This document shows positions 9,541 through 20,500 of a stretch of DNA of 64,000 nt, in pieces (the first letter of the stretch is position 1; every line of letters starts with the position of its first letter). Made by a program: the position numbers and the translations under genes. The stretch spans positions 1-64,000 of the forward strand of contig NZ_PGVH01000047.1 of the NCBI RefSeq assembly GCF_004168585.1, written 5' to 3'. The stretch is from Shewanella sp. OPT22. GTDB lineage: Bacteria > Pseudomonadota > Gammaproteobacteria > Enterobacterales > Shewanellaceae. Under the pieces are notes generated by a model that was given only the letters and a program-made list of their open reading frames with translations, searched no databases and was not told the origin of the DNA.

Positions 9541-10773
9541 TTAGCTGTAATTTTTTGTTGTCTTAAATTGCGAAATTACTTGCTCTCGTTGACGTTGCAA
9601 TTCCGCTTTAATTTGTGGCCCTTTCAGCCCAGTATTTACAATGGCTCTGACATCTATTTTATTGGCGACATTAAAGCAGTCTTGTATGTAATCCATTTGT
9701 GGATATTCATGATTTTCAAACCCCGTTCTTCCACGAATGTCGGCTTTACATGATAGCAAGAGTTGTGCAAGACGATGTGGTTTACGCCATACGTCCATTT
9801 TATCGAACATTTTCAAGATGGTTGCAGGTTTCAACTCCATTGCTGCATGGATATTCTGGTGCAGATCACTGACGATAATGGCGAGATCACGATACTCATT
9901 CGGTACTCTCAGCCTTTGACTGAGTGATTTAATGATCGAAATGCCTTTTTGACCATGACCGTGATGTTTAGGTAAGTGTGCTTTTGGGCTAACGGCTTTG
10001 CCCAAATCATGAACAAGAGAAGCGAAGCGCACTTGCTTATCTTCAGTCAGCATTGCTGCTTGTGCTAATACCAGCATAGTGTGAACCCCAGTATCAATTT
10101 CAGGGTGCCATTTCTCTGGTTGTGGGATGCCAAAAAGAGCATCAATTTCTGGAAATAGTGCGTTAAGCGCACCACAATCTCTTAAGATTTGGAAATAGAC
10201 TTGAGGATGACTATAACTGAGGGCTTTTTCTGTTTCTACCCAAACACGTTCAGCGCTTAATTCTGTTAATTCGCCTGATGTTGATATTTCTCTCATCAAG
10301 AAAAGCGTCTCTGGTGCGATAGTAAATCCCAATTTGGAAAACCGAGCTGCAAACCGAGCGACTCGAAGCACTCTTAATGGATCTTCAACAAAAGCATCTG
10401 AGACATGGCGTAATATTCTATTATCGAGATCTTGCTGGCCATTATATGGATCTACAAGTTCGCCACTTTCATCTTTTGCTATGGCGTTAATGGTTAAATC
10501 TCGTCTGAGTAAGTCTTCTTCAAGAGTAACTTCTTGAGAAGCATTCACAGTGAAACCAATATAACCTGCTCCAGTTTTTCTCTCTGTTCTTGCAAGAGCG
10601 TACTCTTGCTTAGTTTTTGGGTGCAAAAATACAGGGAAATCCTTTCCAACTTGCTGATAACCAAGATCGAGCATTTGTTTAGGCGTGCTACCGACCACGA
10701 CAAAATCTTTATCTTTGACTTCTAAGTCTAATAAGGCATCCCTAACTGCTCCGCCAACCAAGTAAATGTTCAT
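9541..10773 (-). CDS. cca: CCA-adding tRNA nucleotidyltransferase with HD domain
   Basis: Adds or repairs the 3' CCA end of tRNAs. The N-terminus [17 protein letters not shown] is the class II nucleotidyltransferase signature. DKDFVVVG carries the catalytic acidic residues, and [10 protein letters not shown] and [14 protein letters not shown] follow in the usual order. The C-terminal half has an HD phosphohydrolase domain (HDLGK near residue 255), typical of gammaproteobacterial enzymes that also have 2',3'-cyclic phosphodiesterase and phosphatase activity. The 410-residue length is normal. It is transcribed away from gspA. Confidence 0.95.
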   Translation of the reverse strand: MNIYLVGGAVRDALLDLEVKDKDFVVVGSTPKQMLDLGYQQVGKDFPVFLHPKTKQEYALARTERKTGAGYIGFTVNASQEVTLEEDLLRRDLTINAIAKDESGELVDPYNGQQDLDNRILRHVSDAFVEDPLRVLRVARFAARFSKLGFTIAPETLFLMREISTSGELTELSAERVWVETEKALSYSHPQVYFQILRDCGALNALFPEIDALFGIPQPEKWHPEIDTGVHTMLVLAQAAMLTEDKQVRFASLVHDLGKAVSPKAHLPKHHGHGQKGISIIKSLSQRLRVPNEYRDLAIIVSDLHQNIHAAMELKPATILKMFDKMDVWRKPHRLAQLLLSCKADIRGRTGFENHEYPQMDYIQDCFNVANKIDVRAIVNTGLKGPQIKAELQRQREQVISQFKTTKNYS

Positions 10774-11114
10774 CTATCTCTAAGCTTCGAATTTCAATAA
10801 TGTTAAGTTTATCATTGTTTGTCAGGAGCTGTTTATCTTTCAGGATTGAATCTCGTGCTTGTTGAGATATGAATAATTTATAGAGTTAACAGTGAAACTT
10901 AGCTATCTAAATGAGTGGCTTATGACATAGATGAAAGCACACTCAGCGTTATCGAAAACGGCATAAACGCTGTTCTGCATAAAATATCGCATTTACTCTT
11001 GTTTAAATGGCGGAGAAACCTAAACAATTCCTAATTTTTTAAGATAATACTTTGACAATAAAAGGACTTAGCCTTAACTTGTTGGCAGTTCAAAATGATA
11101 AGGTTCAACTTTAT
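10774..11114. other. Divergent intergenic region between cca and gspA
   Basis: About 340 bases with no convincing gene. Both genes are read outward from it, so both promoters should lie here. An AT-rich stretch near 11025-11052 is a plausible -10 area for gspA, but no well-spaced pair of hexamers stands out. No repeat or RNA gene was recognised. Confidence 0.4.
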
Positions 11115-12755
11115 ATGTATCAGTCGTTTTACGGATTAAATGACAGCCCGTTTTCAATTGCACCTAATCCTCATTATTTATTTTTAAGTGATCGCCATCG
11201 TGAAGCGTTAGCGCACTTAAAATATGGTCTTGGTGAGACCGGAGGATTTGTCCTGCTAACGGGGGAAGTCGGCACAGGTAAAACAACGGTTTCTCGATCG
11301 TTATTAAAACAGTTACCAGAAAACACTGATACAGCATTCATCTTGAATCCAGCGTTAACAGAATTAGAGCTGTTAGCGACGCTTTGTGATGAACTTGGGA
11401 TTGAATATGAACAGAACCCCTCGTTAAAACAGCTAACCGATAAAATCAGTGCCTTTTTACTCAATAATCATAAAAAAGGCCGTGATACATTACTGATCAT
11501 CGATGAAGCGCAGCATTTAAAAGCTGAAGTTTTAGAACAGTTAAGATTACTGACGAATTTGGAGACGGATACTAAAAAATTACTGCAAGTGATTTTAATC
11601 GGTCAACCAGAACTGCAAGTATTATTGAAACGTCGTGAACTAAGGCAATTAGCTCAACGAATTACTGCTCGTTATCATTTACTTCCGCTTTCAGAGCAAG
11701 AGATTGCCTTATACGTCCAGCACCGTTTACATGTAGCTGGCAGAGAAGAGCCATTATTTACTCGCAAAGCCATTAAATATTTACATAGACAAAGTGGCGG
11801 TATTCCCCGACTAACTAACCTGCTTTGTGAACGTGCTCTTATGGCCGGGTACGCCCAATCTAAGACACCGATTGATCATAAAATGATTATGTTAGCGTCC
11901 GCAGAAGTCTTAGGAGAGGATCTTGAACAAAAGCGTTCAATATGGCCTTACTTGGGAGCTGTTGGACTATTAGGACTTATTTTTGCTGCAACCTATGCCT
12001 TTTTCAGTTATGAATCTGATCCTGCAAAAGTGATCACGGCAAAAGAAGAAGTCAAAGCTGAAGAGAGTCAGCCTCAGACAAAGACACAAGCATTGATTAA
12101 AACTGAACTCGAAAAACAACAGCAAAAAAGCTTTGATGAAAACTCAGAGATTCTAACTCAAGCCATCAACCACAGCCGAGATATTAAAACATCTTTTGCG
12201 GTTCTATTTGGTTTGTGGGGCAAAGTACCTTACCAGAACCTAACGCCATGTCAGGGCGCACAATTACAAGGGTTGGATTGTCATCAACAACAAGGTGGAT
12301 GGAAAGTACTGACTGCGATTAATTATCCTGCATTGTTGTACTTTAGAGATCTTGATGACAAGCCTTTTTATGGTGCGGTCATTGCTCGTGATGGTCAACG
12401 CTTGAAGCTTCAGTTTGCAGAACAGCAAATTTGGATCACCAGAAGCTGGTTTGAACAACATTATGCTGGAACGTTCGAATTACTCTGGCATAAGCCACAA
12501 GTGACGCAGAGTGAGATAAATCAGAATGCGTCTTCTGAAGATGTGCAATGGTTAGAAAATCAATTGGCAAAAGTTAATCATCGAGCTCCAAGAATGGTGG
12601 ACTATTTCGATGTTAATCTAAAGAAAGAGCTCATGCAGTTCCAGCAACGTCATGGATTGAAAGCCGATGGAATCGTAGGAAGACAAACTTTTGTACAGCT
12701 TAACCTCTATGCAAGTTCTGAAGGTCCAAGATTAACCAATGCGGCGGGGATGTAG
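11115..12755 (+). CDS. gspA: GspA/ExeA-like AAA ATPase with peptidoglycan-binding domain
   Basis: ExeA-family ATPase that, with GspB, helps place the type II secretin through the peptidoglycan layer. Residues about 1-265 form the AAA domain, with Walker A GEVGTGKTT and Walker B LLIIDEAQ. A single membrane segment follows (YLGAVGLLGLIFAATYAFF). The periplasmic part ends in a peptidoglycan_binding_1-like domain (LMQFQQRHGLKADGIVGRQT). The ATG at 11115 is preferred to 11052 because family members begin MYxxFYGL..SPFSIAPNP; AAGG lies upstream. It is followed six bases later by gspB. No other type II secretion genes are in the window. Confidence 0.88.
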   Translation: MYQSFYGLNDSPFSIAPNPHYLFLSDRHREALAHLKYGLGETGGFVLLTGEVGTGKTTVSRSLLKQLPENTDTAFILNPALTELELLATLCDELGIEYEQNPSLKQLTDKISAFLLNNHKKGRDTLLIIDEAQHLKAEVLEQLRLLTNLETDTKKLLQVILIGQPELQVLLKRRELRQLAQRITARYHLLPLSEQEIALYVQHRLHVAGREEPLFTRKAIKYLHRQSGGIPRLTNLLCERALMAGYAQSKTPIDHKMIMLASAEVLGEDLEQKRSIWPYLGAVGLLGLIFAATYAFFSYESDPAKVITAKEEVKAEESQPQTKTQALIKTELEKQQQKSFDENSEILTQAINHSRDIKTSFAVLFGLWGKVPYQNLTPCQGAQLQGLDCHQQQGGWKVLTAINYPALLYFRDLDDKPFYGAVIARDGQRLKLQFAEQQIWITRSWFEQHYAGTFELLWHKPQVTQSEINQNASSEDVQWLENQLAKVNHRAPRMVDYFDVNLKKELMQFQQRHGLKADGIVGRQTFVQLNLYASSEGPRLTNAAGM

Positions 12756-12761
12756 TCAGTT

Positions 12762-13829
12762 ATGTCAATTTTATTAGATGCGGTTACTAAGAGTAAGCAG
12801 CAACAAACCGATGTAATCGATCCCGCTTTAACACCAAGGCAGCAATACGCAGAGCTCCATAGAAACGACAATTTACCTGTCAAGATTGTTGTTAGTGTTT
12901 TAGTCTTGCTTTTGGCAATTGCTGCCGCGTGGTGGTTGGCTAGATCACACAGCACGGCAACGGTGCAAGCGCAAAATCCTTCGGTGAAAGAAGCTGTTAA
13001 ACCGACTACTCCACAAAAAAACACTCTAGTTAAACCAGCTCAAACTAAAATTAAGAATGTTGAAATCGCCGGTAAGTCTGCATTACCTATTTCTCAGGTC
13101 TATTCACCAACGACTGTGCAAGCAAGGCCAAAGCCTGTAAGTATTCAAACTGCGAATAACGCTGGTACAACGATTGAACGTTCACCTGCGCCAAATACAC
13201 TTTTTAACCAAGATTCACAGCAGCAAAATGTACCGTCAAGAGAGCAAAATAGTTCGAATGAGCAATCGCTACCCCATAAACCGATAATTTTAGGTCGTCA
13301 GCCAAGTGAAGATGAGTTAGCAAGAATTCACGCTGATACGAAATCAAATCCAGCGGCTTCAAATACTGAGCCAACACTGACGAACCAGCAGCAACAAAAA
13401 CTGTCATTGGAAGCTTTGAAACGTCAAATTGATGCAGCAGCAACAGATGTGGGCTTAAAAACACAAAAGCAGCATAACCAAGATGAATTGGTAAAAGAGA
13501 TTGATGCAAAGTTAAGAAATACGGAGCGTGAAAAGTCTATTCAAGCGTCTGATAAAAAAGATTCTATGATGACTGGGCTGCCACAAACAAAGTATCCAAA
13601 CGTGCCGAACTATGGTGAGCTTCCTGCTGGAGTACAGCTACAGGTACCAGAGTTTAGTATCAATGCACATATGTATTCGTCTATTCCCTCACAGCGCCGT
13701 TTAAGTGTTAATGGTCAAGAGTTAAAAGAAAGCGATAAGATTGGCGGCAAGTTGAAAATTCTCGAAATTCGCCCAAGAGATGTAGTGTTAGAAATTGCTG
13801 GTGAGAAGTTTAGAGTACCTGCCATGTAA
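12762..13829 (+). CDS. gspB: GspB-like general secretion pathway protein
   Basis: Partner of GspA in the inner membrane. A short cytoplasmic start (MSILLDAVTKSKQQ) leads to one membrane helix (residues about 45-65). A long Gln/Pro/Thr-rich periplasmic linker follows. The C-terminal domain (about 280-355), with LQVPEFSINAHMYS and RRLSVNGQEL.ESDKI, matches the conserved GspB fold. The 355-residue length is on the long side because of the linker. It lies six bases after gspA, so the two are co-transcribed. It converges on the DUF6624-like pseudogene with no strong terminator between. Confidence 0.85.
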   Translation: MSILLDAVTKSKQQQTDVIDPALTPRQQYAELHRNDNLPVKIVVSVLVLLLAIAAAWWLARSHSTATVQAQNPSVKEAVKPTTPQKNTLVKPAQTKIKNVEIAGKSALPISQVYSPTTVQARPKPVSIQTANNAGTTIERSPAPNTLFNQDSQQQNVPSREQNSSNEQSLPHKPIILGRQPSEDELARIHADTKSNPAASNTEPTLTNQQQQKLSLEALKRQIDAAATDVGLKTQKQHNQDELVKEIDAKLRNTEREKSIQASDKKDSMMTGLPQTKYPNVPNYGELPAGVQLQVPEFSINAHMYSSIPSQRRLSVNGQELKESDKIGGKLKILEIRPRDVVLEIAGEKFRVPAM

Positions 13830-13836
13830 ACTTGCA

Positions 13837-14388
13837 TCACCTAATACAAATAGTGTCAGAAAACTCTTTAATTGATAGAAGGCCTATATCTTTACGTAAA
13901 AAGGGGAGTAATAAAGTGTTTTCTATATTGGGTGCTACCCACTCTCCATTTTCGCACTTACCTTGAGTGCCGTAGATTTGCTTTTTGCCTCGTAGTAAAT
14001 TTCTTCGATCGACTAAGAAAGCATAATACTTATCTGTAACGGCACCAGTTCCTAATTTACTCTTCATGTGATTCATATAATATTTAAAAAACGATTTATC
14101 ATTTGGGTTGTGTTGTGTAATTAAGAAAGCGGCTCTGTGAGCATCAACTCCCACTTTATGTATTGTAGGAAAACCCTACTTTCTAATGAGTTGTTTTAAT
14201 TTTTTATGGTTTGAGATATCAATACGTTTAGCGTCTTCCCAGTATGTGTTGTTACGTCTTATATTTTGATCTAGTTGGCCTAAAACGAGAAGTCCTGATT
14301 TAAATTCAGGGATTTCATTGGAGCTTGAAAACTTGGGGAAAATGATCAGAGTAAATAAAAAAAGAGAGAGCACGAATTTGATATTCAT
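13837..14388 (-). pseudogene. DUF6624-like secreted protein gene interrupted by an in-frame TAG
   Basis: Two minus-strand pieces in the same reading frame are separated by one TAG at 14176-14178. The first piece has a signal peptide (MNIKFVLSLFLFTLIIFP) and ends LKQLIRK. Reading through the stop gives GFPTIHKVGVDAHRAAFLITQH and then DRRNLLRGKKQIYGTQ. The xGxPxxxxVGxxAxxAAFLxxQH and QxYGTQ pattern is the core of the DUF6624 family as I know it. One nonsense change therefore separates signal peptide from core. A GTG at 14154 could restart the core, but without a signal peptide. Function of the family is unknown. Confidence 0.7.
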
Positions 14389-14566
14389 ACATTTAATGTC
14401 CATATCAAAAAGAATAATAGTCGTCTTGAACATTATATGAGCGTATTACTAATATCAATACATTGTGCAACTCTCTGAGTGAGTTAAATCGAAAGTGTCT
14501 TTGAGGTTTATTTAAATGGTATTCCCTGCATAAATTCGGTGTATAGAATTAGCAGGAAAAACAAGC

Positions 14567-14920
14567 TTAAGATTCAAATTGAAGCAATTCAAACCCAATG
14601 CCATCTATATCTTCAAACGCCACATAAACGCCGACAGGGCATGATTGAGGTTGGTCATGTAGCACTGTTGCGCCAGAAGCTTTTAAGCGTTCGATATCCG
14701 CATAAATGTCGTCTGATTGGAAAGCGAGTTTAGTCTGCGGTTTTGTTAGCAGTGTGCCTGTTTCAATTTGCTGTAAAATCAGTGCAGTGCCTTCGCTTTG
14801 TAACTGTACAATACAGTCGCCATATTGCTCTTCAATTTTTTGTTCAAGCCCTTGTTGATAAAAACTCAACGACTTTTGAAGATCGGTAACGTAAATGGTT
14901 TGCACGCAAATGGGCTTCAT
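14567..14920 (-). CDS. VOC (glyoxalase/bleomycin-resistance) superfamily protein
   Basis: A 117-residue single-domain protein with the paired beta-alpha-beta-beta-beta layout of the vicinal oxygen chelate fold. It begins MKPICVQTIYVTDLQKSLSFYQQGLE, the typical first strand and helix, and ends VYVAFEDIDGIGFELLQF, where the Glu is a usual metal ligand. The substrate cannot be told from sequence; candidates are isomerase, dioxygenase or resistance functions. It lies downstream of nhaD on the same strand, with a terminator between, so it is probably separately transcribed. Confidence 0.8.
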   Translation of the reverse strand: MKPICVQTIYVTDLQKSLSFYQQGLEQKIEEQYGDCIVQLQSEGTALILQQIETGTLLTKPQTKLAFQSDDIYADIERLKASGATVLHDQPQSCPVGVYVAFEDIDGIGFELLQFES

Positions 14921-14941
14921 TTTTCTTCCTTGATATGAAAA

Positions 14942-14964
14942 AGGGTGAAATTTGATCTCACCCT
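14942..14964 (-). terminator. Terminator after nhaD
   Basis: On the minus strand AGGGTGA pairs with TCACCCT around a short loop, directly followed by a run of T. It lies between the nhaD stop and the VOC gene. Confidence 0.7.
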
Positions 14965-15003
14965 ATATTTTTATTATGACACTAATATTTTATTGGCTGA
15001 CTT

Positions 15004-16251
15004 TTAACCGAAAATGTAATGACCTACATAAACAGAAAGTACATAACCAATTGAATAACAGATAAACAGAAGCGGGAAGAACTTTGCATGGCTGGCAAAC
15101 GTGAGTTCTTTTACTCGACTCATTACCACTACACCAGCAGCACTTCCAATAACGAGTAGCGAACCACCCACACCAACACCATATGTCAAACCTAACCATT
15201 GAGCTGTTGTCAGAGTTGGGTCTGCTTTCAATAATGCAGCTGTGAGCGGTACGTTATCGAGTAGAGCTGAGAACATACCTGTAAAGAAGTTAGAGTAATT
15301 AGGGTTATGCTGGCTGTAGACTTGAGCTAAGGTGTCGAGCATTCCGATTTGTTTTAGCATGCCCACGATCAACAAGATACCCAAGAAGAAAAGTAAAGTA
15401 TCGAATTCAACTTGGCGAATATACTCTAATATCTTCACCTCACTTCGATTTGGGTGCGCAAGTGTTGCGGTCATAAACATGATTGACAAACCGGTTAAGA
15501 AAGTCAGAACAGGCGGGATAGAAAAGAGAATATTAAGCAGCATAGTTAATACAATAGTGCTAAAGAAAAGTACCGTAATAACAACATCTACTTTGTTATA
15601 GGTACGTTCAACTTTTTCTGTAGTGACTGTGCCTTTGAGATTATAAGAAAATAAGAATGACAGCAGGATAACGCTTATTGCTGCTGGAACAATAAGGGTG
15701 ACGAGCTCTGACATTTTTACATGACCGCTCAAGAAAATCATGAGCGTTGTTACATCACCTGTAATCAGCGCAACACCACCAGAGTTCACCGCAAAGATAA
15801 TGAGAACAGCCATCTTCAGTTTTATTTCGGAACTCAGTTTGAACGTGCTAACTAAACCTAAAGTGACAAGGGAGGCGGTGACGTTATCGCAAAAGGTTGA
15901 CAGGATTAGTGCGAACAGAGAAACACCTATCATTAGCATTCTAACGGTGATTTGACTCGGGAATATCTTCTGAACAATAACTTGAATCATACCTTTTGAG
16001 TTTAGGTAAGCCACAAAAGTCATTGTCGACATTAAGAAAAGCCAAAGTGTGGCAATTTCCAATAAATTATCATTGAGTTCTTTTGAGACGAGCTGTGTTT
16101 CTTGAGGTGTGCCCGCTGCTACAAATAAACAAACCCAGGAAAAACATCCTAGAAATAGAGTTGTTTTTGCTTTATTTATTCCGGTAATGTCTTCGAAAAT
16201 AATGGAGATTAAGGCAATAACAGCTAAAGCAATCATGAATATGTTGAACAT
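15004..16251 (-). CDS. nhaD: NhaD-type sodium/proton antiporter
   Basis: A 415-residue protein with about 11-12 hydrophobic segments, belonging to the NhaD/ion-transporter superfamily. Family-like segments include STFCDNVTASLVTLGL and FAVNSGGVALITGDVTTLMIFLSGH, with acidic and polar residues inside membrane helices. FSALLDNVPLTAALLKA is the repeated half. It exports Na+ or Li+ in exchange for protons at alkaline pH, fitting a marine habitat. It is monocistronic, with its own terminator downstream. Confidence 0.9.
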   Translation of the reverse strand: MFNIFMIALAVIALISIIFEDITGINKAKTTLFLGCFSWVCLFVAAGTPQETQLVSKELNDNLLEIATLWLFLMSTMTFVAYLNSKGMIQVIVQKIFPSQITVRMLMIGVSLFALILSTFCDNVTASLVTLGLVSTFKLSSEIKLKMAVLIIFAVNSGGVALITGDVTTLMIFLSGHVKMSELVTLIVPAAISVILLSFLFSYNLKGTVTTEKVERTYNKVDVVITVLFFSTIVLTMLLNILFSIPPVLTFLTGLSIMFMTATLAHPNRSEVKILEYIRQVEFDTLLFFLGILLIVGMLKQIGMLDTLAQVYSQHNPNYSNFFTGMFSALLDNVPLTAALLKADPTLTTAQWLGLTYGVGVGGSLLVIGSAAGVVVMSRVKELTFASHAKFFPLLFICYSIGYVLSVYVGHYIFG

Positions 16252-16630
16252 TATGCGATTCCGCCAATTTTAAAAAAGAGTCTTGATGTTGATTTTAGTG
16301 TAGGTTAAATCCTTGAATTTGAGTGACTTCATGTCGAAGATTAAAATCTGATGAATAAGAACATACTATCTGTTCATGTTCAACGAAACTGTAAAAATGG
16401 TAATAATTAAGAAGGAAGTATTATATTTAATTAACAATTACTTATACGCTATTTTTGAGTGTATTAATTATCGTTAATCTTCATTTTAAGGCCTTAGAAA
16501 AAATTCTTATTTCTAATTCCCAATTGTAGAACTCTTTATCGTTAATCAAGGTTAATCTTGCGCAAATATCGAGTTTACGTGTGATGTATATACTTAATCC
16601 TGTAGTCACTCAGAATTAGGCGAAATTATT
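16252..16630. other. AT-rich intergenic region with a 12-base direct repeat
   Basis: About 380 bases without a gene, upstream of both nhaD (minus) and a small plus-strand gene. TTATCGTTAATC occurs exactly at 16468-16479 and at 16536-16547, and a third GTTAATCTT is at 16551-16559. Repeats at this spacing upstream of a gene could be binding sites for a regulator, but none is known to me. Confidence 0.5.
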
Positions 16631-16969
16631 ATGAACCGTTATAACGCTACCACCTCATCACTATTAGTAAACGGTCAATATGTGTGTAAAAAAGATGCAG
16701 GCAATGATTCAATCTATACTAACAATATGAACATGCTCATTGAGCAAGTCGAACATTTAGAGTCATTCGCTCCATTTACAAGTATGCCACTTATTAATGC
16801 TTATTTTGTTTCGGGGCTTAATGAACTTAAAGAAGAACATGACGGCGGATTTGCAAAAAAAGCTGGAGTGAAAGGTTTTAAGGTCATCACAGAATTTATG
16901 GAAAAGGTGAACCCGATCTTAAAACAGGTATTAGAGTTTGATTTAGTTGATGTACCTCTCAGAAGTTAA
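16631..16969 (+). CDS. Small protein of unknown function
   Basis: A 112-residue protein with no signal peptide or membrane segment. It looks mostly helical, with one Cys (YVCKKDAG) and a conserved-looking middle (GLNELKEEHDGGFAKKAGVKGFKVITEFMEKV). I recognise no family. It lies 56 bases before another small unknown gene on the same strand, suggesting a pair. Its leader has the direct repeats described for the preceding spacer. Coding is supported by the uninterrupted frame and ordinary composition; function is unknown. Confidence 0.6.
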   Translation: MNRYNATTSSLLVNGQYVCKKDAGNDSIYTNNMNMLIEQVEHLESFAPFTSMPLINAYFVSGLNELKEEHDGGFAKKAGVKGFKVITEFMEKVNPILKQVLEFDLVDVPLRS

Positions 16970-17024
16970 AGTAAATCAACTCTATCGTGATGATGATTTT
17001 TAAATTGATATAGGAGGGCAGAAG

Positions 17025-17414
17025 ATGAGTTTCAGTAGAGTAAATAGTCAAGCTTATAGAACTGACCTCCAATCACCAATCCTCAATGATGAGATACGTA
17101 CTGAGGCTGAAAGTGAAGCCCTAGAGTTTGGTGGAAAAAATTATCGCACAAAGGAAGATGATCAACACAATCAAATTTTTGCTGGAATGTTGGTTGCTCC
17201 ATTCTTTGAACAAGAAGGAACAGAAGAAGCATTAAACCTTGCGCTTGCATCCATGGAAGACTTTTTTGGTAGTGAGCTCGTTGACCCTAAAGCAACAGTA
17301 TGGGATGCAGCTGAATTAAAAAATAACTCAGGATTTAGCAGAAGAATGAGTAAATTTATGACTCCAGAGAGTCAGCATAAACTTAGAATGTTTACTGCGC
17401 TTGGACGTGGTTAA
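17025..17414 (+). CDS. Small acidic protein of unknown function
   Basis: A 129-residue protein preceded by AGGAGGGC, a strong ribosome site. It is polar and acidic, with a helical middle (EEALNLALASMEDFFGSEL) and a basic end (RRMSKFMTPESQHKLRMF). No signal peptide, membrane helix or known motif is seen. It is the second gene of a small pair and is followed by the RND pump genes after about 100 bases. A small secreted or cytoplasmic factor is possible, but nothing supports a specific role. Confidence 0.6.
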   Translation: MSFSRVNSQAYRTDLQSPILNDEIRTEAESEALEFGGKNYRTKEDDQHNQIFAGMLVAPFFEQEGTEEALNLALASMEDFFGSELVDPKATVWDAAELKNNSGFSRRMSKFMTPESQHKLRMFTALGRG

Positions 17415-17520
17415 GGTCGGTCATTACGTTATAGAAAACCTTTGTAACACTTTGCATCAGAACTTTTAAACCAAAAGAGTAAGATACGTAGAAAATCAGA
17501 AGTACCAACAAGGACGAAGC

Positions 17521-20500
17521 GTGAATCTTACTAAAGCTGCTACCTCAAATATTGCAGGTACTATTGTTGCTTTACTCCTTATCACCGTTTTTGGCTTATT
17601 AGCCGCCTCAAAACTTCCAATTCAACTACTTCCCGATATTCAGCAACCTCAAATTTCTGTGTTTAATAATTGGCGCAGCGCCGCACCACAAGAAATGGAG
17701 TCAAATATTGTTGAACCACAAGAAAATGTACTGAGGCAGGTACCGGGTGTGATTGAAATGCAGTCGAACATATCTCAAGGGTTCGGTGGTGTCACTCTTA
17801 CATTTGAAGTCGGCAGTAATATGCAAGAGGCCATGATTAATGTCATCAATGCCTTAAATCAAACTCCGCCGAGACCACTTGATGCTAATGAACCGTTTAT
17901 CAATGTGGGCGGCGGTAGAGGTGCCCCAAACCTAGCATCACTACTTATCAGAACCGCTCCAGGCAATGAAAATACCGATTTTGGTAGTTATCAAAAACTG
18001 ATTGATGATGTTGTTGAGCCTAAACTCAGACAGATAACGGGTGTTGCTAGTGTTAACCTGCAGAGCCGATTACCGAAAGAACTTCACATTCGTTTTGATC
18101 CTTATCGGGCCGCAGCACTAGGTGTAACCATTGACCAGTTTAGAAATGTACTTCGAAGGGCATCTGACGTTTCTGGCGGGACAACGAATGTCGGGCGTAG
18201 GCAATATACGGTTCGCTTTGTGGGGCAGTACCATCCTGACAACTTAGGCCAACTCATTCTTACTTATAATAATGGCCGTCCTGTTTATTTGAATGAACTT
18301 GCCGATGTTGAAGTTTCATCGGCCGATCCACAAGGCTTTACCAAACGAAACGGTTATCCAGCTTTTTACATCACTTTAGAGGGTACATTTGATGCGAACA
18401 CGGTTACCGTTTTGGAAGGTGTTAATAAAGCGATAAAAGAATTGAATCAAGGGGCATTAGCTGAAGCGGGTCTAGTGATGGACCTTTCGTTTGATGCTTC
18501 AATTCACATTAAGCGGGCAATTGCCTTAGTGAAAGGCAATCTTGCCATTGGTGTGTTGTTAGCTTTAGTTGTGCTGTATCTTTTTTTGAGAAGCTTTCCT
18601 GCAACATTAATGATTGCTTCAACCATACCCGTAGCATTATTGGCGGCATTTATTGCACTGGAGGCATTGGGAAGAACATTAAATGTTATCTCACTGGCGG
18701 GGCTGGCTTTTGCTGTGGGTTTAGTGCTCGATGCTGCAATTATTGTACAAGAGAATATTGTTCGAATGCTGCAACAGGGTAAGCCTTTAAAGCAAGCTGT
18801 GCTGGAGGGAACATCACAAGTCAGCGGTGCATTAATGGCATCGACTGCGACCACGGTTGCGATCTTTTTGCCAATATTATTCATGAATGGTGTTGAAGGA
18901 CAATTGTTCGCAGACTTAGCGTTAACACTTTCTGTTGCGGTTGTTTCCTCATTTGTTTGTGCCGTCACTTTGTTGCCCGTATTCAGCTTATTGTGGCTAA
19001 AGTTAGGTTCCGCAAAGTCTAAATCAGACAGTACATTTTGGGATTCCCTCACCCATAAAATCCAAGGGCTGACTTCAACAAAAAAATTATCTGCCGTTTG
19101 GTGTGCTTTGCTTATTGTCGGAACCGCAGTGCTCACGTTTTTGATGATGCCTCGTCCTGACTTTTTACCTCAAGCCAAGTCTGATGGTATTTTTGCTTTT
19201 TTTGCTTTGCCACCGGGCGCTAATGTTGCCACGCTGGAGAAGGAAGTAGGCGAACCTATTATTGAGCGTTTGAAACCTTACTATGAAAAGAAAAAACAGC
19301 CTTTTATCAAGGGTTATAACTTTTCGATGTTTTCAGCATTTAACGTCTTATTCATTTACCCAGAAGATCCTACTCAAGCCGATGAAATGATAGATCTGCT
19401 TAATAATGAAATCTTAGTAGGTCTGCCAGATACCCAAGCATTTACCAATCGTGGCTCATTATTGCAGTTTGGGTTTAACGGTGGGCGGGCAATCAATATT
19501 GATTTGCAAGGGCCGGATATGGAAGCTTTGATGACCGCCGCAGCCTCTGGCATGCAACATGTCAATGAAGCGTTGCCGGGTTCGGTTGTTCGGCCTGTGC
19601 CTGGCCTTTCTCTTTCTCAGCCTGAATTACAGCTAGTTCCAAATGAAAGACGATTGGCCCAAGCTGGTGTAGATAAAGCACAGGTTGCAAGTGCAGTAAG
19701 AGCTTACACGTCAGGGTTGTTTGTTGGCGAGTATTTTGATGGTAACGAGCGTATGGATGTGTTGCTAAAAGGGCCTGATTGGGATTATCCAGAGCAATTA
19801 GCAGCTACGCCAATTTACACATCCGCAGCAGGAATTCAAACCATCGGCGAGCTGACACACATACAACGAACAGTCGGGCCGACACAGCTGCAAAGAGTGA
19901 ACGGAAAGCGCAGCGTGAGTTTACTCGTTTTTCCGCCAGCAGATATGTCATTAGATCAAGCGCTAGAGATTTTAAATCAAAAAGCACTGGTTAAGATTAG
20001 ATCGGAATTACCGGATGATAGCTCTGTTAAGTTTAGAGGTAGTTCAGATAAACTCGCTGAAACCATACACCAAATGAGTACTAATTTTGCTTTGGCCGTG
20101 TTCATTTTATTTTTATTGATGGCGGCATTATTTAAGTCAGTAAAAGACAGCTTGCTGGTATTACTGTCAATGCCATTAGCAATTTGTGGTGGTGTGCTCA
20201 GTTTGCGTCTATTGAATGTATTTAGCTTTCAAAGTTTAGATTTGTTGACCATGATTGGCTTTATTATCTTGCTTGGACTTGTTGTAAATAACGCCATCTT
20301 ATTGGTAGATCAAACTCGCCAAGGTGTTAGAGCAGGGTTGAACATTGATGATGCAATTCAGCAAGCAGTTCGTACTCGTGCTCGCCCAGTTTATATGAGT
20401 ACCTTGACATCCATATTCGGAATGTTGCCTTTAATGTTAGTGCCGGGTGTTGGAAGTGAAATTTATCGTGGTTTAGCCTCTGTAATTGTAGGCGGTATGA

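Noticed and set aside
16631-17414. Toxin-antitoxin pair
   Set aside because: Neither protein shows a known toxin or DNA-binding antitoxin fold, and the genes do not overlap or have typical size relations.
18504-19136. 210-residue minus-strand reading frame inside the RND permease gene
   Set aside because: It lies wholly antisense to a clear gene, and its sequence is the mirror of hydrophobic membrane helices with no family features.
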